DNA of 64,000 nt. Origin: Lachnospiraceae bacterium (GTDB lineage: Bacteria; Bacillota; Clostridia; Lachnospirales; Lachnospiraceae). The stretch spans positions 62,001 through 126,000 of the forward strand of contig JAIEFE010000018.1 in assembly GCA_029067085.1 (NCBI GenBank). The letters are read 5' to 3'. Position numbers and translations under genes: made by a program. Shown here piece by piece: positions 52,101-58,733 of the stretch. The notes under the pieces are model-generated. The model saw nothing but the letters and a program-made list of their open reading frames with translations. It was not told where the DNA came from and searched no databases. Positions within the stretch are counted from its first letter, which is position 1, and the number at the start of each line of letters is the position of its first letter.

Positions 52101-53697
52101 GTTCACCGCCTTCTTTAATCTCGGCTGTCAACACATCCTGCCACTCTGACAGATTCGGACTTGTCTGCATGGCATAGACCACTTCTCCATTGCGGTACGC
52201 GCTGTAGTAAATCCGGTTATTATCCGACTTTTCCGGCGTAAACTCTGTTCTCTTGTCTGTCCCGTCCGGCTTGATGCTGTAGATGGAATCCTGATCATTA
52301 TAGAACAGACGTCCGTTTATCATATACAGACCGGAATAGTAGCCGGTCCATGAGCCGGATGGCATCGCCTCATCTGGATACATAGTCCATGAATCAATCC
52401 TTGCAACTTGCGTTCCTGTATTGGTAATATCCGAGAAAGACGCTTTTTTCAAGCCCCTATACATGTCCCAATCAGCTTCGGATATGTAATAACAGTCAGT
52501 TCCGTCAACCACCAAGGGTGCGGTGCTGTCTACCCAAAAAGCGTTTTCATACTTTGTGTCTGTCGCTTTATAATCAACTGTGTCACCCCCGAACGTAACC
52601 TTCCATTCTAAATGATCCTTCAAATTTGCATCACTGCGGAACAGGTTTTTATGGTATACCCTGCCAATCATATCATATTGGGGATCGTCCATTGCCACGT
52701 CTACATGGTAGTATTTTTCATTCAGCTTTACCATATTCCATGTATGGTTGTACAATGAGTCCGGCATTTTCTCACTGGTAACCAGATAGCTTTCAATACC
52801 GACCTGGCTCAAAAGATACTTATATGCCAGCGCATAGCCTCTCCCTTTAGCGAAACCATTCACTAGTGCACCGTATGCATTATACGCCATTACTAAATTG
52901 TCATTTTTAACGTTAATAGCGAGATAATCGTGCAGAACTGCTGCTTTCACATCATCGCTCATCTCGTCCGTCACATAGGAGAGCGCCTCATCAACCTTCG
53001 CGTTAAAGGTATCGTTGTCGCAGTTGTCATAATAGCTTATATAAATCTTGCTAATAGGGGGCGTAGATGATTGTAGCTCGTACCCTTTGTAATAATAAAG
53101 ATCCGGGTGCTCTTCTGCAACGGTCTCTAGCAGTCTCCTCACCTCATCCATACTGCTTAAAGTACAATTTTTCTCTGACAGGTCAATACTTACCGTACGC
53201 TCCAGCATCTGTTTATACAGCCAATCCATCAAATCGCTGTCAAGCGCATACGTCGTTATCCCGTCGGCGTCTAACTTCATATCCTCCATTTTGTAGACGC
53301 CCTTTAACCCGGCCTCCGCCTCCTCAGCTTCTTCTGTTTCAGGCTCTTCTGTATCCTCGGACGGTTCCTCTGTATCCTCGTCAGACACCTGCCCTGCTTC
53401 CGTTTCCTCTTCCGAAACATTCTCATCATCCGTCTGGCTCTCATCGCCTGACTGACTGTCATCGCCTGCCGCAGCCTCTTCTTCGTCCTGCCGGCTCTCA
53501 CCCTCCACCGTAGCGGTGTCTTCTGTCTCTTCCGCAGCCGGTATCGGAGCGTCCTGCCCGCTCGTGATACCGCCGTCTGCTATTTCCGCCGCATAAGATG
53601 TTCCGCCCGGAATCTGCACGGACGAGAGCATCATAACTGCTGCCAGAAAAGCCGCACTGAGTCTCTTTCTGAATCTCATGCTTTTCCTCATTCTCAT
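46171..53697 (-). CDS. Giant secreted multidomain protein (transglutaminase-like, thioredoxin-like and B-repeat)
   Basis: A 2508-aa exported protein (numbers from the GTG one codon upstream). Order: signal peptide 1-38; acidic low-complexity linker 40-130; transglutaminase-like domain 150-350; propeller-like segment 390-530. Then B-repeats (FEGWYKDAEF...STGDITLYAKW) at about 542, 773, 1013, 1246, 1472 and 1707 alternate with five thioredoxin-like domains (about 613, 850, 1092, 1318, 1545). A seventh, variant B-repeat lies at 1799, followed by MBG-like beta repeats, 1880-2505. Only two thioredoxin domains have CxxC (CFNC 1125-1128, CGYC 1352-1355). In the transglutaminase domain His319 and Asp334 remain but the Cys is Gly286. 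No LPxTG is present. ATG 53697 has AAGGAAGGAG. Confidence 0.85.
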   Translation of the reverse strand: MRMRKSMRFRKRLSAAFLAAVMMLSSVQIPGGTSYAAEIADGGITSGQDAPIPAAEETEDTATVEGESRQDEEEAAAGDDSQSGDESQTDDENVSEEETEAGQVSDEDTEEPSEDTEEPETEEAEEAEAGLKGVYKMEDMKLDADGITTYALDSDLMDWLYKQMLERTVSIDLSEKNCTLSSMDEVRRLLETVAEEHPDLYYYKGYELQSSTPPISKIYISYYDNCDNDTFNAKVDEALSYVTDEMSDDVKAAVLHDYLAINVKNDNLVMAYNAYGALVNGFAKGRGYALAYKYLLSQVGIESYLVTSEKMPDSLYNHTWNMVKLNEKYYHVDVAMDDPQYDMIGRVYHKNLFRSDANLKDHLEWKVTFGGDTVDYKATDTKYENAFWVDSTAPLVVDGTDCYYISEADWDMYRGLKKASFSDITNTGTQVARIDSWTMYPDEAMPSGSWTGYYSGLYMINGRLFYNDQDSIYSIKPDGTDKRTEFTPEKSDNNRIYYSAYRNGEVVYAMQTSPNLSEWQDVLTAEIKEGGEPEEQGTYKITYILDDGTNDKDNPSSYTAETAEIILKDAAKAGYKFEGWYKDAEFEEKVTKIPEGSTGDITLYAKWTKKEGLNHANLDYGFHKLDYQIVTSHADGKPKVLIFGTYDSFTRNTLQAVQSELDNPDSVLHGVDLYLVGTGTYNVIENLSLAVPSDEIIYTFDYENDNSDKQQMYKQLSGCFDDSLYNPTIVYIDEEDILQYVYPGTDWDTPTAADIIAALKKYCDYPSQKPGTYTITYELNGGTNSRNNPRTYTAETETIVLEDATHKNSNMKFRGWYKDAEFTEKVTQIPKGSTGDITLYAKWRKTGEGFGLANLDKTFTALDGTTIRSKADGRPKLLIFSDFSDKTFDRSRTMVKNISNRISEFDGIDIYAIDYSMCSRDEVNKIKEECGCDKITFAYDEETDGAQAVLSEYLYVAGISTSEAYPPTICYIDENDILQWISHSSRDFNETVSEVLASLKKYCYPSETEETFDITYVLDGGTNDKDNPSSYTPETETIVLKDASKMNFKFEGWYKDAKFQEKVTQIPKGSTGDITLYAKWSRTAGKDGVNAENPYYSLTTLDGEEVSTKADGKPKVLFFFRPGCFNCQQTNFGLSENIKSFDGVDIYAIEISGAAKEDVANFKKTYGCDEIIYCYDEEGENNSYFYKYAEIAQVDGTALTPLIVYIDSQNRVQYGSYGLRSYTEILTNLVDYCDYNYGDAEGIYKITYELNGGTNSGKNPSVYAADSQTIVLQEALKAGYLFDGWYKDAEFKEKVTQIPKGSTGDITLYAKWQKRLSAANPEYTLTTLDDEKVSTRADGKPKILFFLSTTCGYCRTTNQELRDHIEEFDGVDIYAIEAFLGKTKEEVAQFKKDNGCDEITYCYDTDGTNKKCVWDYVHMLNLDNYGQVNTPVIVYIDSKNRVQYGTAGGRSWTQILEDLQKYCGNDDYYWINYELDGGENDSENPETYKSDGDTITLKDPVKEGYKFRGWYKDAEFTEKVTQIPKGSTGDITLYAKWIKAGDGLGVANLDRTFTALDGTKLSSRANGKAKLLVFVCKVDERDTAASDAVKDISQSISKFTGVDIYVIDYDQNSKEDVSGYKDLYGCDEMTFAYDTSTGTRDILVEYLKAAGQQTMWTTPPVICYIDEYDMLQWITQGKISAQTVLDNLDIYCDYSPEDYVPMPSGTYKIAYELNGGTNSTENPATYTTDTETITLADAVREGYIFEGWYKDAGFKERVTQIVKGSTGNIRLYAKWREEGTPDDPDDPNDPNDQDDTGVYQVVFNVQGHGTAPQTLADIKAGSTIDRPEEPTADGYRFDGWFKDPACTKPWDFATDIVQSNLTLYAKWLGMSSDGEFAVQEISNLYYNGKAQKPAVSVYDENTLLKAGKDYTVTYYNNINVNKDGVLKGEIFNTALPYVEITGKGNYKETVKINFNILPASIGNDSRPAAGVTLKLNDQLVKANKEQKPFGSIKYGRNLKEGTDYELELMAVSVRDQSNTEINNTVAFTGAKVPANYSGEFMLTVTGTGNYTGSISRMVYVADKAHLMKNMKITLGKDLKNIPYTGSEIELKAAQKAKPANDEFVVTYGRTLLNPGVDYDVSYNNNVGAGKAELVVTGKNGYVGSKTATFTIKGKTFANGTVTVTGLQDQAYTGRAIVQNADLTWKADGAKLVYGVDYTVSYSKNINKGTATVTFTGKAKAGYSGKISKKFKIGAADISEVTRAASMKAITLPYTKAGVKPVDEIILTNERGIRLSNGKDYTLAYKNNKAVANAAAGNAPTVTVKGKGNYSGSFDEKFTIERADLRGENITIECAQTAYNSKKAADYEYKPAVTIKDGKAKLKAGTDYEISYVRNTQAAFEEYADSGMAGGLKPVAVITAKEGSAYSMQGSFEVPLEIYKEKLTKNNLQVDIGKAVYTGGQVRPQVTVTYKGESGNRTLIEGRDYTLIYGANTASGKNKGSVTIKGLAPEFGGSVTYKFEIIRKDLKYN

Positions 53698-53733
53698 CAC
53701 TTCTGCTCCTTCCTTTGTTGTAACTATATAGTC

Positions 53734-56700
53734 CTACAGTATATTTTTAAGGCTGTTCACCATGTTCACCATAAAGTAGGCAATATCTCTGTCCTTTAAT
53801 GCCATAGCCTTAATGCTTATCGTCTGGCTCCTGCTTCCGACCGCCCCGGCGCCTTTTCCGGTGACTACTACCGTAGCCTTCCCTTTGGCTGTGGCGTTCG
53901 TCCAGGCCACATCATACAGACTTGGATCAACCGTCTTTCCGTTTGCAGTCACGTTCACATATACTGCATTCGGGCCAGCCTGGGCACTGCTGTCTCCAGG
54001 GTTGTTGCCTTCAGGAGTAAAGTATGCCCTGCCGTTGTATTCAAGCGACTTTAACTGCCTGCCGTCTTTGTCTGAGAAGGTCACTTTTGCCCCGGAAAGA
54101 TCCGTTACTCCTTCGGTTTTTCTCCTAACACAGTACTCTCCCTCTATGGCCGCCGTTCCGTCTGCAAGGGCGTAATTTGGACCCTTCAGCGTAATCGTCA
54201 CTTTGACTTTTGCATAGCTGTCAGCCTCTTCCAGTCTGACCTTATCGCCATCCTCATATCTGCCTTCTGCCCCCGCATACGTTACCGCCGCCCATGCATA
54301 GGATACCGTGTAATTGGAGGCTTTGATGCCGACACCGTCAACCAATACGATGGGCGCTGACTTATATGACTTTCCTGCTTTGTCGTATACCTTGTCCGGA
54401 ACGATCACCTTTGTGTTGGCAGCCTGCGCGCCTGCAGTCGTCATTGACATCCTGGCAGCTGCGATCGTGAAGTCTTTTGACACCGGCTTGCTGCCCTTAT
54501 AGCTTCCGAGGAAGGTGATCTTGACCTGCGCCTTCTTAGCCGCTGTACTCACCTTCTTGTTATTGACATACGACACTTTATAGTCAATTCCCTGTGTAAG
54601 TACGATATCATCATCCGCCGAAGAAGTCGCTCCGAGGTAGGTTACCTTAAGATTGTCAACCGCCGCCCCGGCCGCTTTGTACGCATACTCCCTGTTATCA
54701 AATGCAACTTCAAAATTGCTGTTATCGGTAACCTTTAACGGACTGATCTTGAAGGATTTGCTTACGCTTCCCGTGTATTTACCCATGCCTGTCACAGTAA
54801 ACTTAACGGTTCCGGCGTCTCTGAGACTGGAGGTGCACAGGACGGAGAAATCCTTCCCTTTTTCCAGTACGGTATTTTTGTTCTTTGCATCGGTTACTTT
54901 GATGCTGCCGCCCGTATTGCCCGGTGAACAGAACAGGGCGTCAAGGTCTAAGGCTCTGTCGTCGTATACGGGCTTGAAGTTCTTGTCAACGGTTACCGCA
55001 AGTTTCTTTGCATCTTTCTTATCAATAACGGTTACGGCTATGGTGAAGCTGCTTCCCGCATAGCTGCCTATCCCTTTTACCGTAAGGATGTTGGGGGTTC
55101 TCCCTGTGGGCTTCGCATATTTACCGTCAACAAGGTTGCTGCCCTCAAGGCTGTAGTCCTTGGAAGTGAGCTTCTTTGCACCGTTCATAATGAAAGGTTC
55201 AACCTTTGTACCTGCTATGACAGTCATCTTGATCGGATGGTCCGTATCCGTGCGGATATCTGCATTTATGATCTCAAAGCTGACTGCGTTTGAGGCGCCT
55301 GAAAAACTTCCTTTGCCTTTCACGTTTAAGGATGCTGTACCAACCTTTGTGTTGTTCTTATAGGCTAACGTATAGTCTGTTCCTAATGTCAGGAGCGTGC
55401 CGTTGTTGTAGACCTCTACGGCAGGCTTAATTGCGGCTCCCGTATATTTGTAGCAGGGTCTTGCGTTCTCTCCCAGTCTGTAATAGTCCGTAAAGCGGAC
55501 ATATACACCGGTCCGGATGGTCTCCGGCTGCTCCGGATCGATAACTACCTGGGCTGCCTTCCACTTTGCATAGAGCGTGATGTCCCCTGTACTCCCTTTG
55601 ACTATCTCGGTCACTTTCCTGTTGAATCTCGCGTCTGCATACCAGCCCTCGAAAATAAAACCTTCTTTGGACGGGTCTTTCAGCGTTATGGTCTCCGTAG
55701 CCGATGTATAGGTGGTCGGATTCCCACTGTCGTTTGTGCCGCCGTTCAACTCGTAGATAATCTCGTAAGTCTCTTCCGGTTTCTCCTCATAGCTATAACC
55801 GCAATAATCACGCAAATCCGTCAGTATCTGGGTCCAGCTTCTCTTTCCTGCAGTGCCATGCTGCACACGGTTTTTCGAATCAATATAGATGATGCCGGGC
55901 ATTGTGATGGAATTTCCGCTATTAATGCCTGTAGCCATGATATACTCAATTGCACAGTAAGTATTTGTCCCATCTCTGTCATAACAGTAGGTAATCTCAT
56001 CACACCCGTAAGTATTTTTAAATTCGGCAACCTCAGCCTTTGTGCTTGGGCCAAACGACTCAATCGCATAGATATCTACACCACTGAAAACCTCAATATG
56101 TTCGCTGAGATCCTGAATCGTTGCCCCACAATCCCCACGGTCCGGTTTGAAAATGATCAGCACTTTGGGCTTCCCGTCCGCCGTGGAGCTGACTGTCTCA
56201 TCCTCCAGCGTCGTAAAAGTACAGTCCGGATTTTCAATATTCAAGCCGCCTTTTTCTTCCGTATTCTTACCGTCATAAGCACAGTATTCCTGCAAATACG
56301 TCAATATCTCGGCAGCGCTTATCACGCCGGCAGTCGCATACTGCACGCGGTTTCCCGAATCTATATAGACGATAAACGGGCTTGCCAAAAACTTTCCTTC
56401 ATTAATCTTGGTAACGTTCAGAAAATAATCATCGACACAGACAGCATTCGTTCCATCTTTGTCATAACAGTAGGTAAGCCCGTCACACCCGTAGGTATTT
56501 TTATATTCGGCAACCTCTTCCTTTGTCTTTTCGTTAAACGATTCAATCACATAGATATCTGCAGCGCTAAAATCCTTAATATGCTCACTGAGGTCGCTGA
56601 TCGTCTTCATACACGCCTCATTCGTCATATCGAGAAAGAACAGCACCTTCGGCTTCCCGTCCGCCTTGGAACTGACCGTCTCATCGTCCAGCGTCGTAAA

Positions 56701-58431
56701 AAGGTAGTACGGATTTTCAGCATCCAACCCTACTTTTTGGGGCGGTTCGGGCGGCTCGGGCGGATCAGGCGGTGTTTCCGGTTCGCCGACGCCTTCGATC
56801 TCGGCTGTCAGTACAGTCTGTTTTTCTGACAGATTCGGACTGGTCTGCAGGGCATAGACCACTTTGCCATTGCGGTACGCACTGTAGTAAATCAGGTTAC
56901 TTCCCGTCTTTTCCGGCGTAAACTCTGTTTTTCTGTCTGTCCCGTCCGGATTGATGCTGAAAATGGAATTTCCATCATTATAGAACAGGCGGCCGTTTAT
57001 CCTATACAGACCGGAAAAAGCCCCGAGCCAATTCCCCCATCTTCCGACAGACACAACGTCCGTTCCCGCAGCGTTAAAATTAGAGAAAGACGTTTTTTTC
57101 AAACTCATTCCCGCATTAGATACGTAATAGCAATCCGTTTCGTCAAATACCACCGGCGACTCGCAGTCTGTCCAAAAGGCCTTCTCATACTTCGAGTCTG
57201 TCGCCCTATAAGTAACCACGCTGCTTCCGGACGTTACCGTCCAGTCTTTATGCTCCCCGAAATTAGTATCGCTGCGAAACAGGTTTTCATGGTATACCCT
57301 GCCGACCATATCCCGCACGGGATCGTCCCATGTCGTGTCTACATGATAGTATTCGCCATCCAGCTTCACCAGGTTCCATGCATGATTCATGCTCTTGCTG
57401 GTAACCATATAGCTTTCAATTCCTACCTGGTTCAAAAGATACTTGTATGCCAGCGCATAACCGTTACATACGGCTGTTCCGTTCACCAATGCGCCGTATG
57501 CGTTAAAAGAATCATCCGGAATACTGCCGGAAAGGTAGTTGTCATAATCATATTCAACGTTGATGACGAGATAATCGTGCAGAACAATCGCCTTCATATC
57601 GCTGCTCATCCCGTCCGTCACGCACGCCAATGCGGCTTCCGCCTTTCTCTTAAAAGCAGCGTCGTCATAGTCTGTACTATAAGTCATATAAAGGTCTGCT
57701 ATTGTTTCGTAGGAAGGCCCGTACCCGTATTGGAACATCCTATTGACAAAATAAAGGTCCGGATGCTCGTTCAGCACGCCGCTCACCAGACTGCCCACAT
57801 CACTCGCACTTACATTGTAAGCGGAAATATCAATACGATCTGCACGCTTCAACATCTGCCGATACAGATAATCCTCCAGGCTGTTATCATAAGTCGAAAC
57901 CGAAAATGCCGATATTCCGCCGCCGGCTTCCGGCGCATCGCCAAACTGGTAAGCGCCTTCTATCTCAGCCTCCACCATTTCAGTTTCTTCCGCTTCGGCC
58001 TCTTCCACATCCTCAGACAGAGCCGGCTCCCCTGCATCATTGTCTGATACCTGCTCTGCGTCCGTTTCCTCTTCCGAACCATTCTCTTGCTTCGGCTGAT
58101 CGTCATCATCTGCCGCATTGCCGTCGTCCGGCTGCTTGTCGTCACCTGCGGCATGATCGCCGCCCGACTGCTTGTCGTCACCTGATGCGGCATCTTCATC
58201 ATCCGTCCGGCCTCCGCCATCTGTTACCGTGCCCTCATCCGGCTGGCTCTCACCTTCTGCCGTTCCGATGTCTTCTTCAGTCTCTTCCACAGCAGCTATC
58301 GGAGCATCCTGCCCGCTCACGATACCATCGGCCGGTTCCGCCGCATAAGATATCCCGCCCGGAATCTGTACGGACGAAACTATCATAACGATCGCCAAAA
58401 CGGCCGCTCCGAGTCTCTTTCTGAATCTCAT
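53734..58431 (-). CDS. Giant secreted multidomain protein, paralogue with intact transglutaminase triad
   Basis: A 1565-aa paralogue upstream of the 2508-aa protein, 36 bp apart. Order: signal peptide 1-31; acidic Asp/Glu/Gln linker 35-155; transglutaminase-like domain about 180-380 with C322 (AVCNGYA), H350 (NHAWN) and D365 (VDTTWDD), a full triad; propeller-like segment 420-545; proline-rich spacer; two thioredoxin-like domains (about 569-720, 730-880), each with a single Cys instead of CxxC; one B-repeat (about 890-957); MBG-like repeats to the end. No sorting motif is present. Ribosome site GAGAGGAGG. The promoter and 20-bp-spaced repeats lie upstream at 58568-58650. Confidence 0.85.
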   Translation of the reverse strand: MRFRKRLGAAVLAIVMIVSSVQIPGGISYAAEPADGIVSGQDAPIAAVEETEEDIGTAEGESQPDEGTVTDGGGRTDDEDAASGDDKQSGGDHAAGDDKQPDDGNAADDDDQPKQENGSEEETDAEQVSDNDAGEPALSEDVEEAEAEETEMVEAEIEGAYQFGDAPEAGGGISAFSVSTYDNSLEDYLYRQMLKRADRIDISAYNVSASDVGSLVSGVLNEHPDLYFVNRMFQYGYGPSYETIADLYMTYSTDYDDAAFKRKAEAALACVTDGMSSDMKAIVLHDYLVINVEYDYDNYLSGSIPDDSFNAYGALVNGTAVCNGYALAYKYLLNQVGIESYMVTSKSMNHAWNLVKLDGEYYHVDTTWDDPVRDMVGRVYHENLFRSDTNFGEHKDWTVTSGSSVVTYRATDSKYEKAFWTDCESPVVFDETDCYYVSNAGMSLKKTSFSNFNAAGTDVVSVGRWGNWLGAFSGLYRINGRLFYNDGNSIFSINPDGTDRKTEFTPEKTGSNLIYYSAYRNGKVVYALQTSPNLSEKQTVLTAEIEGVGEPETPPDPPEPPEPPQKVGLDAENPYYLFTTLDDETVSSKADGKPKVLFFLDMTNEACMKTISDLSEHIKDFSAADIYVIESFNEKTKEEVAEYKNTYGCDGLTYCYDKDGTNAVCVDDYFLNVTKINEGKFLASPFIVYIDSGNRVQYATAGVISAAEILTYLQEYCAYDGKNTEEKGGLNIENPDCTFTTLEDETVSSTADGKPKVLIIFKPDRGDCGATIQDLSEHIEVFSGVDIYAIESFGPSTKAEVAEFKNTYGCDEITYCYDRDGTNTYCAIEYIMATGINSGNSITMPGIIYIDSKNRVQHGTAGKRSWTQILTDLRDYCGYSYEEKPEETYEIIYELNGGTNDSGNPTTYTSATETITLKDPSKEGFIFEGWYADARFNRKVTEIVKGSTGDITLYAKWKAAQVVIDPEQPETIRTGVYVRFTDYYRLGENARPCYKYTGAAIKPAVEVYNNGTLLTLGTDYTLAYKNNTKVGTASLNVKGKGSFSGASNAVSFEIINADIRTDTDHPIKMTVIAGTKVEPFIMNGAKKLTSKDYSLEGSNLVDGKYAKPTGRTPNILTVKGIGSYAGSSFTIAVTVIDKKDAKKLAVTVDKNFKPVYDDRALDLDALFCSPGNTGGSIKVTDAKNKNTVLEKGKDFSVLCTSSLRDAGTVKFTVTGMGKYTGSVSKSFKISPLKVTDNSNFEVAFDNREYAYKAAGAAVDNLKVTYLGATSSADDDIVLTQGIDYKVSYVNNKKVSTAAKKAQVKITFLGSYKGSKPVSKDFTIAAARMSMTTAGAQAANTKVIVPDKVYDKAGKSYKSAPIVLVDGVGIKASNYTVSYAWAAVTYAGAEGRYEDGDKVRLEEADSYAKVKVTITLKGPNYALADGTAAIEGEYCVRRKTEGVTDLSGAKVTFSDKDGRQLKSLEYNGRAYFTPEGNNPGDSSAQAGPNAVYVNVTANGKTVDPSLYDVAWTNATAKGKATVVVTGKGAGAVGSRSQTISIKAMALKDRDIAYFMVNMVNSLKNIL

Positions 58432-58567
58432 GCCTGTTATCCTCCTCTCAGTTTCATATCTTTCTTCTTCATCTGCACTGCCGGACAGAACGATGTATTC
58501 TTATTAAATTAATGTTAAGAAAAGAAATCGTTTGATCTGCGGACAGAAAAATCCACTATGTTTGATT

Positions 58568-58596
58568 ATCATAACATAAAGTAAGCCGTTAACATC
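58568..58596 (-). promoter_or_regulatory. Weak promoter of the giant-protein genes
   Basis: Minus strand: GATGTT (58596-58591), a 17-bp spacer and TATGAT (58573-58568). The poor -35 with repeats just upstream suggests activator dependence. Confidence 0.45.
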
Positions 58597-58603
58597 TCTG
58601 CCG

Positions 58604-58650
58604 GCGCGAAATGTCACCTAAACGCGCGAATGGTAAATATATGGCGCGAA
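58604..58650. promoter_or_regulatory. Three GCGCGAA direct repeats at 20-bp spacing
   Basis: GCGCGAA at 58604, 58624 and 58644, each followed by a similar wTGkyms-like tail (ATGTC, TGGTA, TTGTC). The nearest copy lies 7 bp upstream of the -35 of the giant-gene promoter. Spacing of 20 bp puts the sites on one DNA face, as for a response regulator. Confidence 0.6.
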
Positions 58651-58675
58651 TTGTCGGTTGCAAAATGAAGCGTGC

Positions 58676-58730
58676 AAAAAAACAACCCGGATGTTTTTGT
58701 ACGAGCACCATAAACATCCGGGTTGTTTTC
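58676..58730 (-). terminator. Terminator after the second permease gene
   Basis: AAACAACCCGGATGTTT / AAACATCCGGGTTGTTT, 17-bp perfect arms, with TTTTTTTGC on the minus strand, 4 bp after the permease stop. Confidence 0.85.
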
Positions 58731-58733
58731 ATG

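Noticed and set aside
56829..58388. Plus-strand frames of 160-323 aa opposite the 1565-aa gene
   Set aside because: Antisense to a gene with signal peptide and domain matches; rich in Pro, His and Cys as expected for the complement of acidic linkers.
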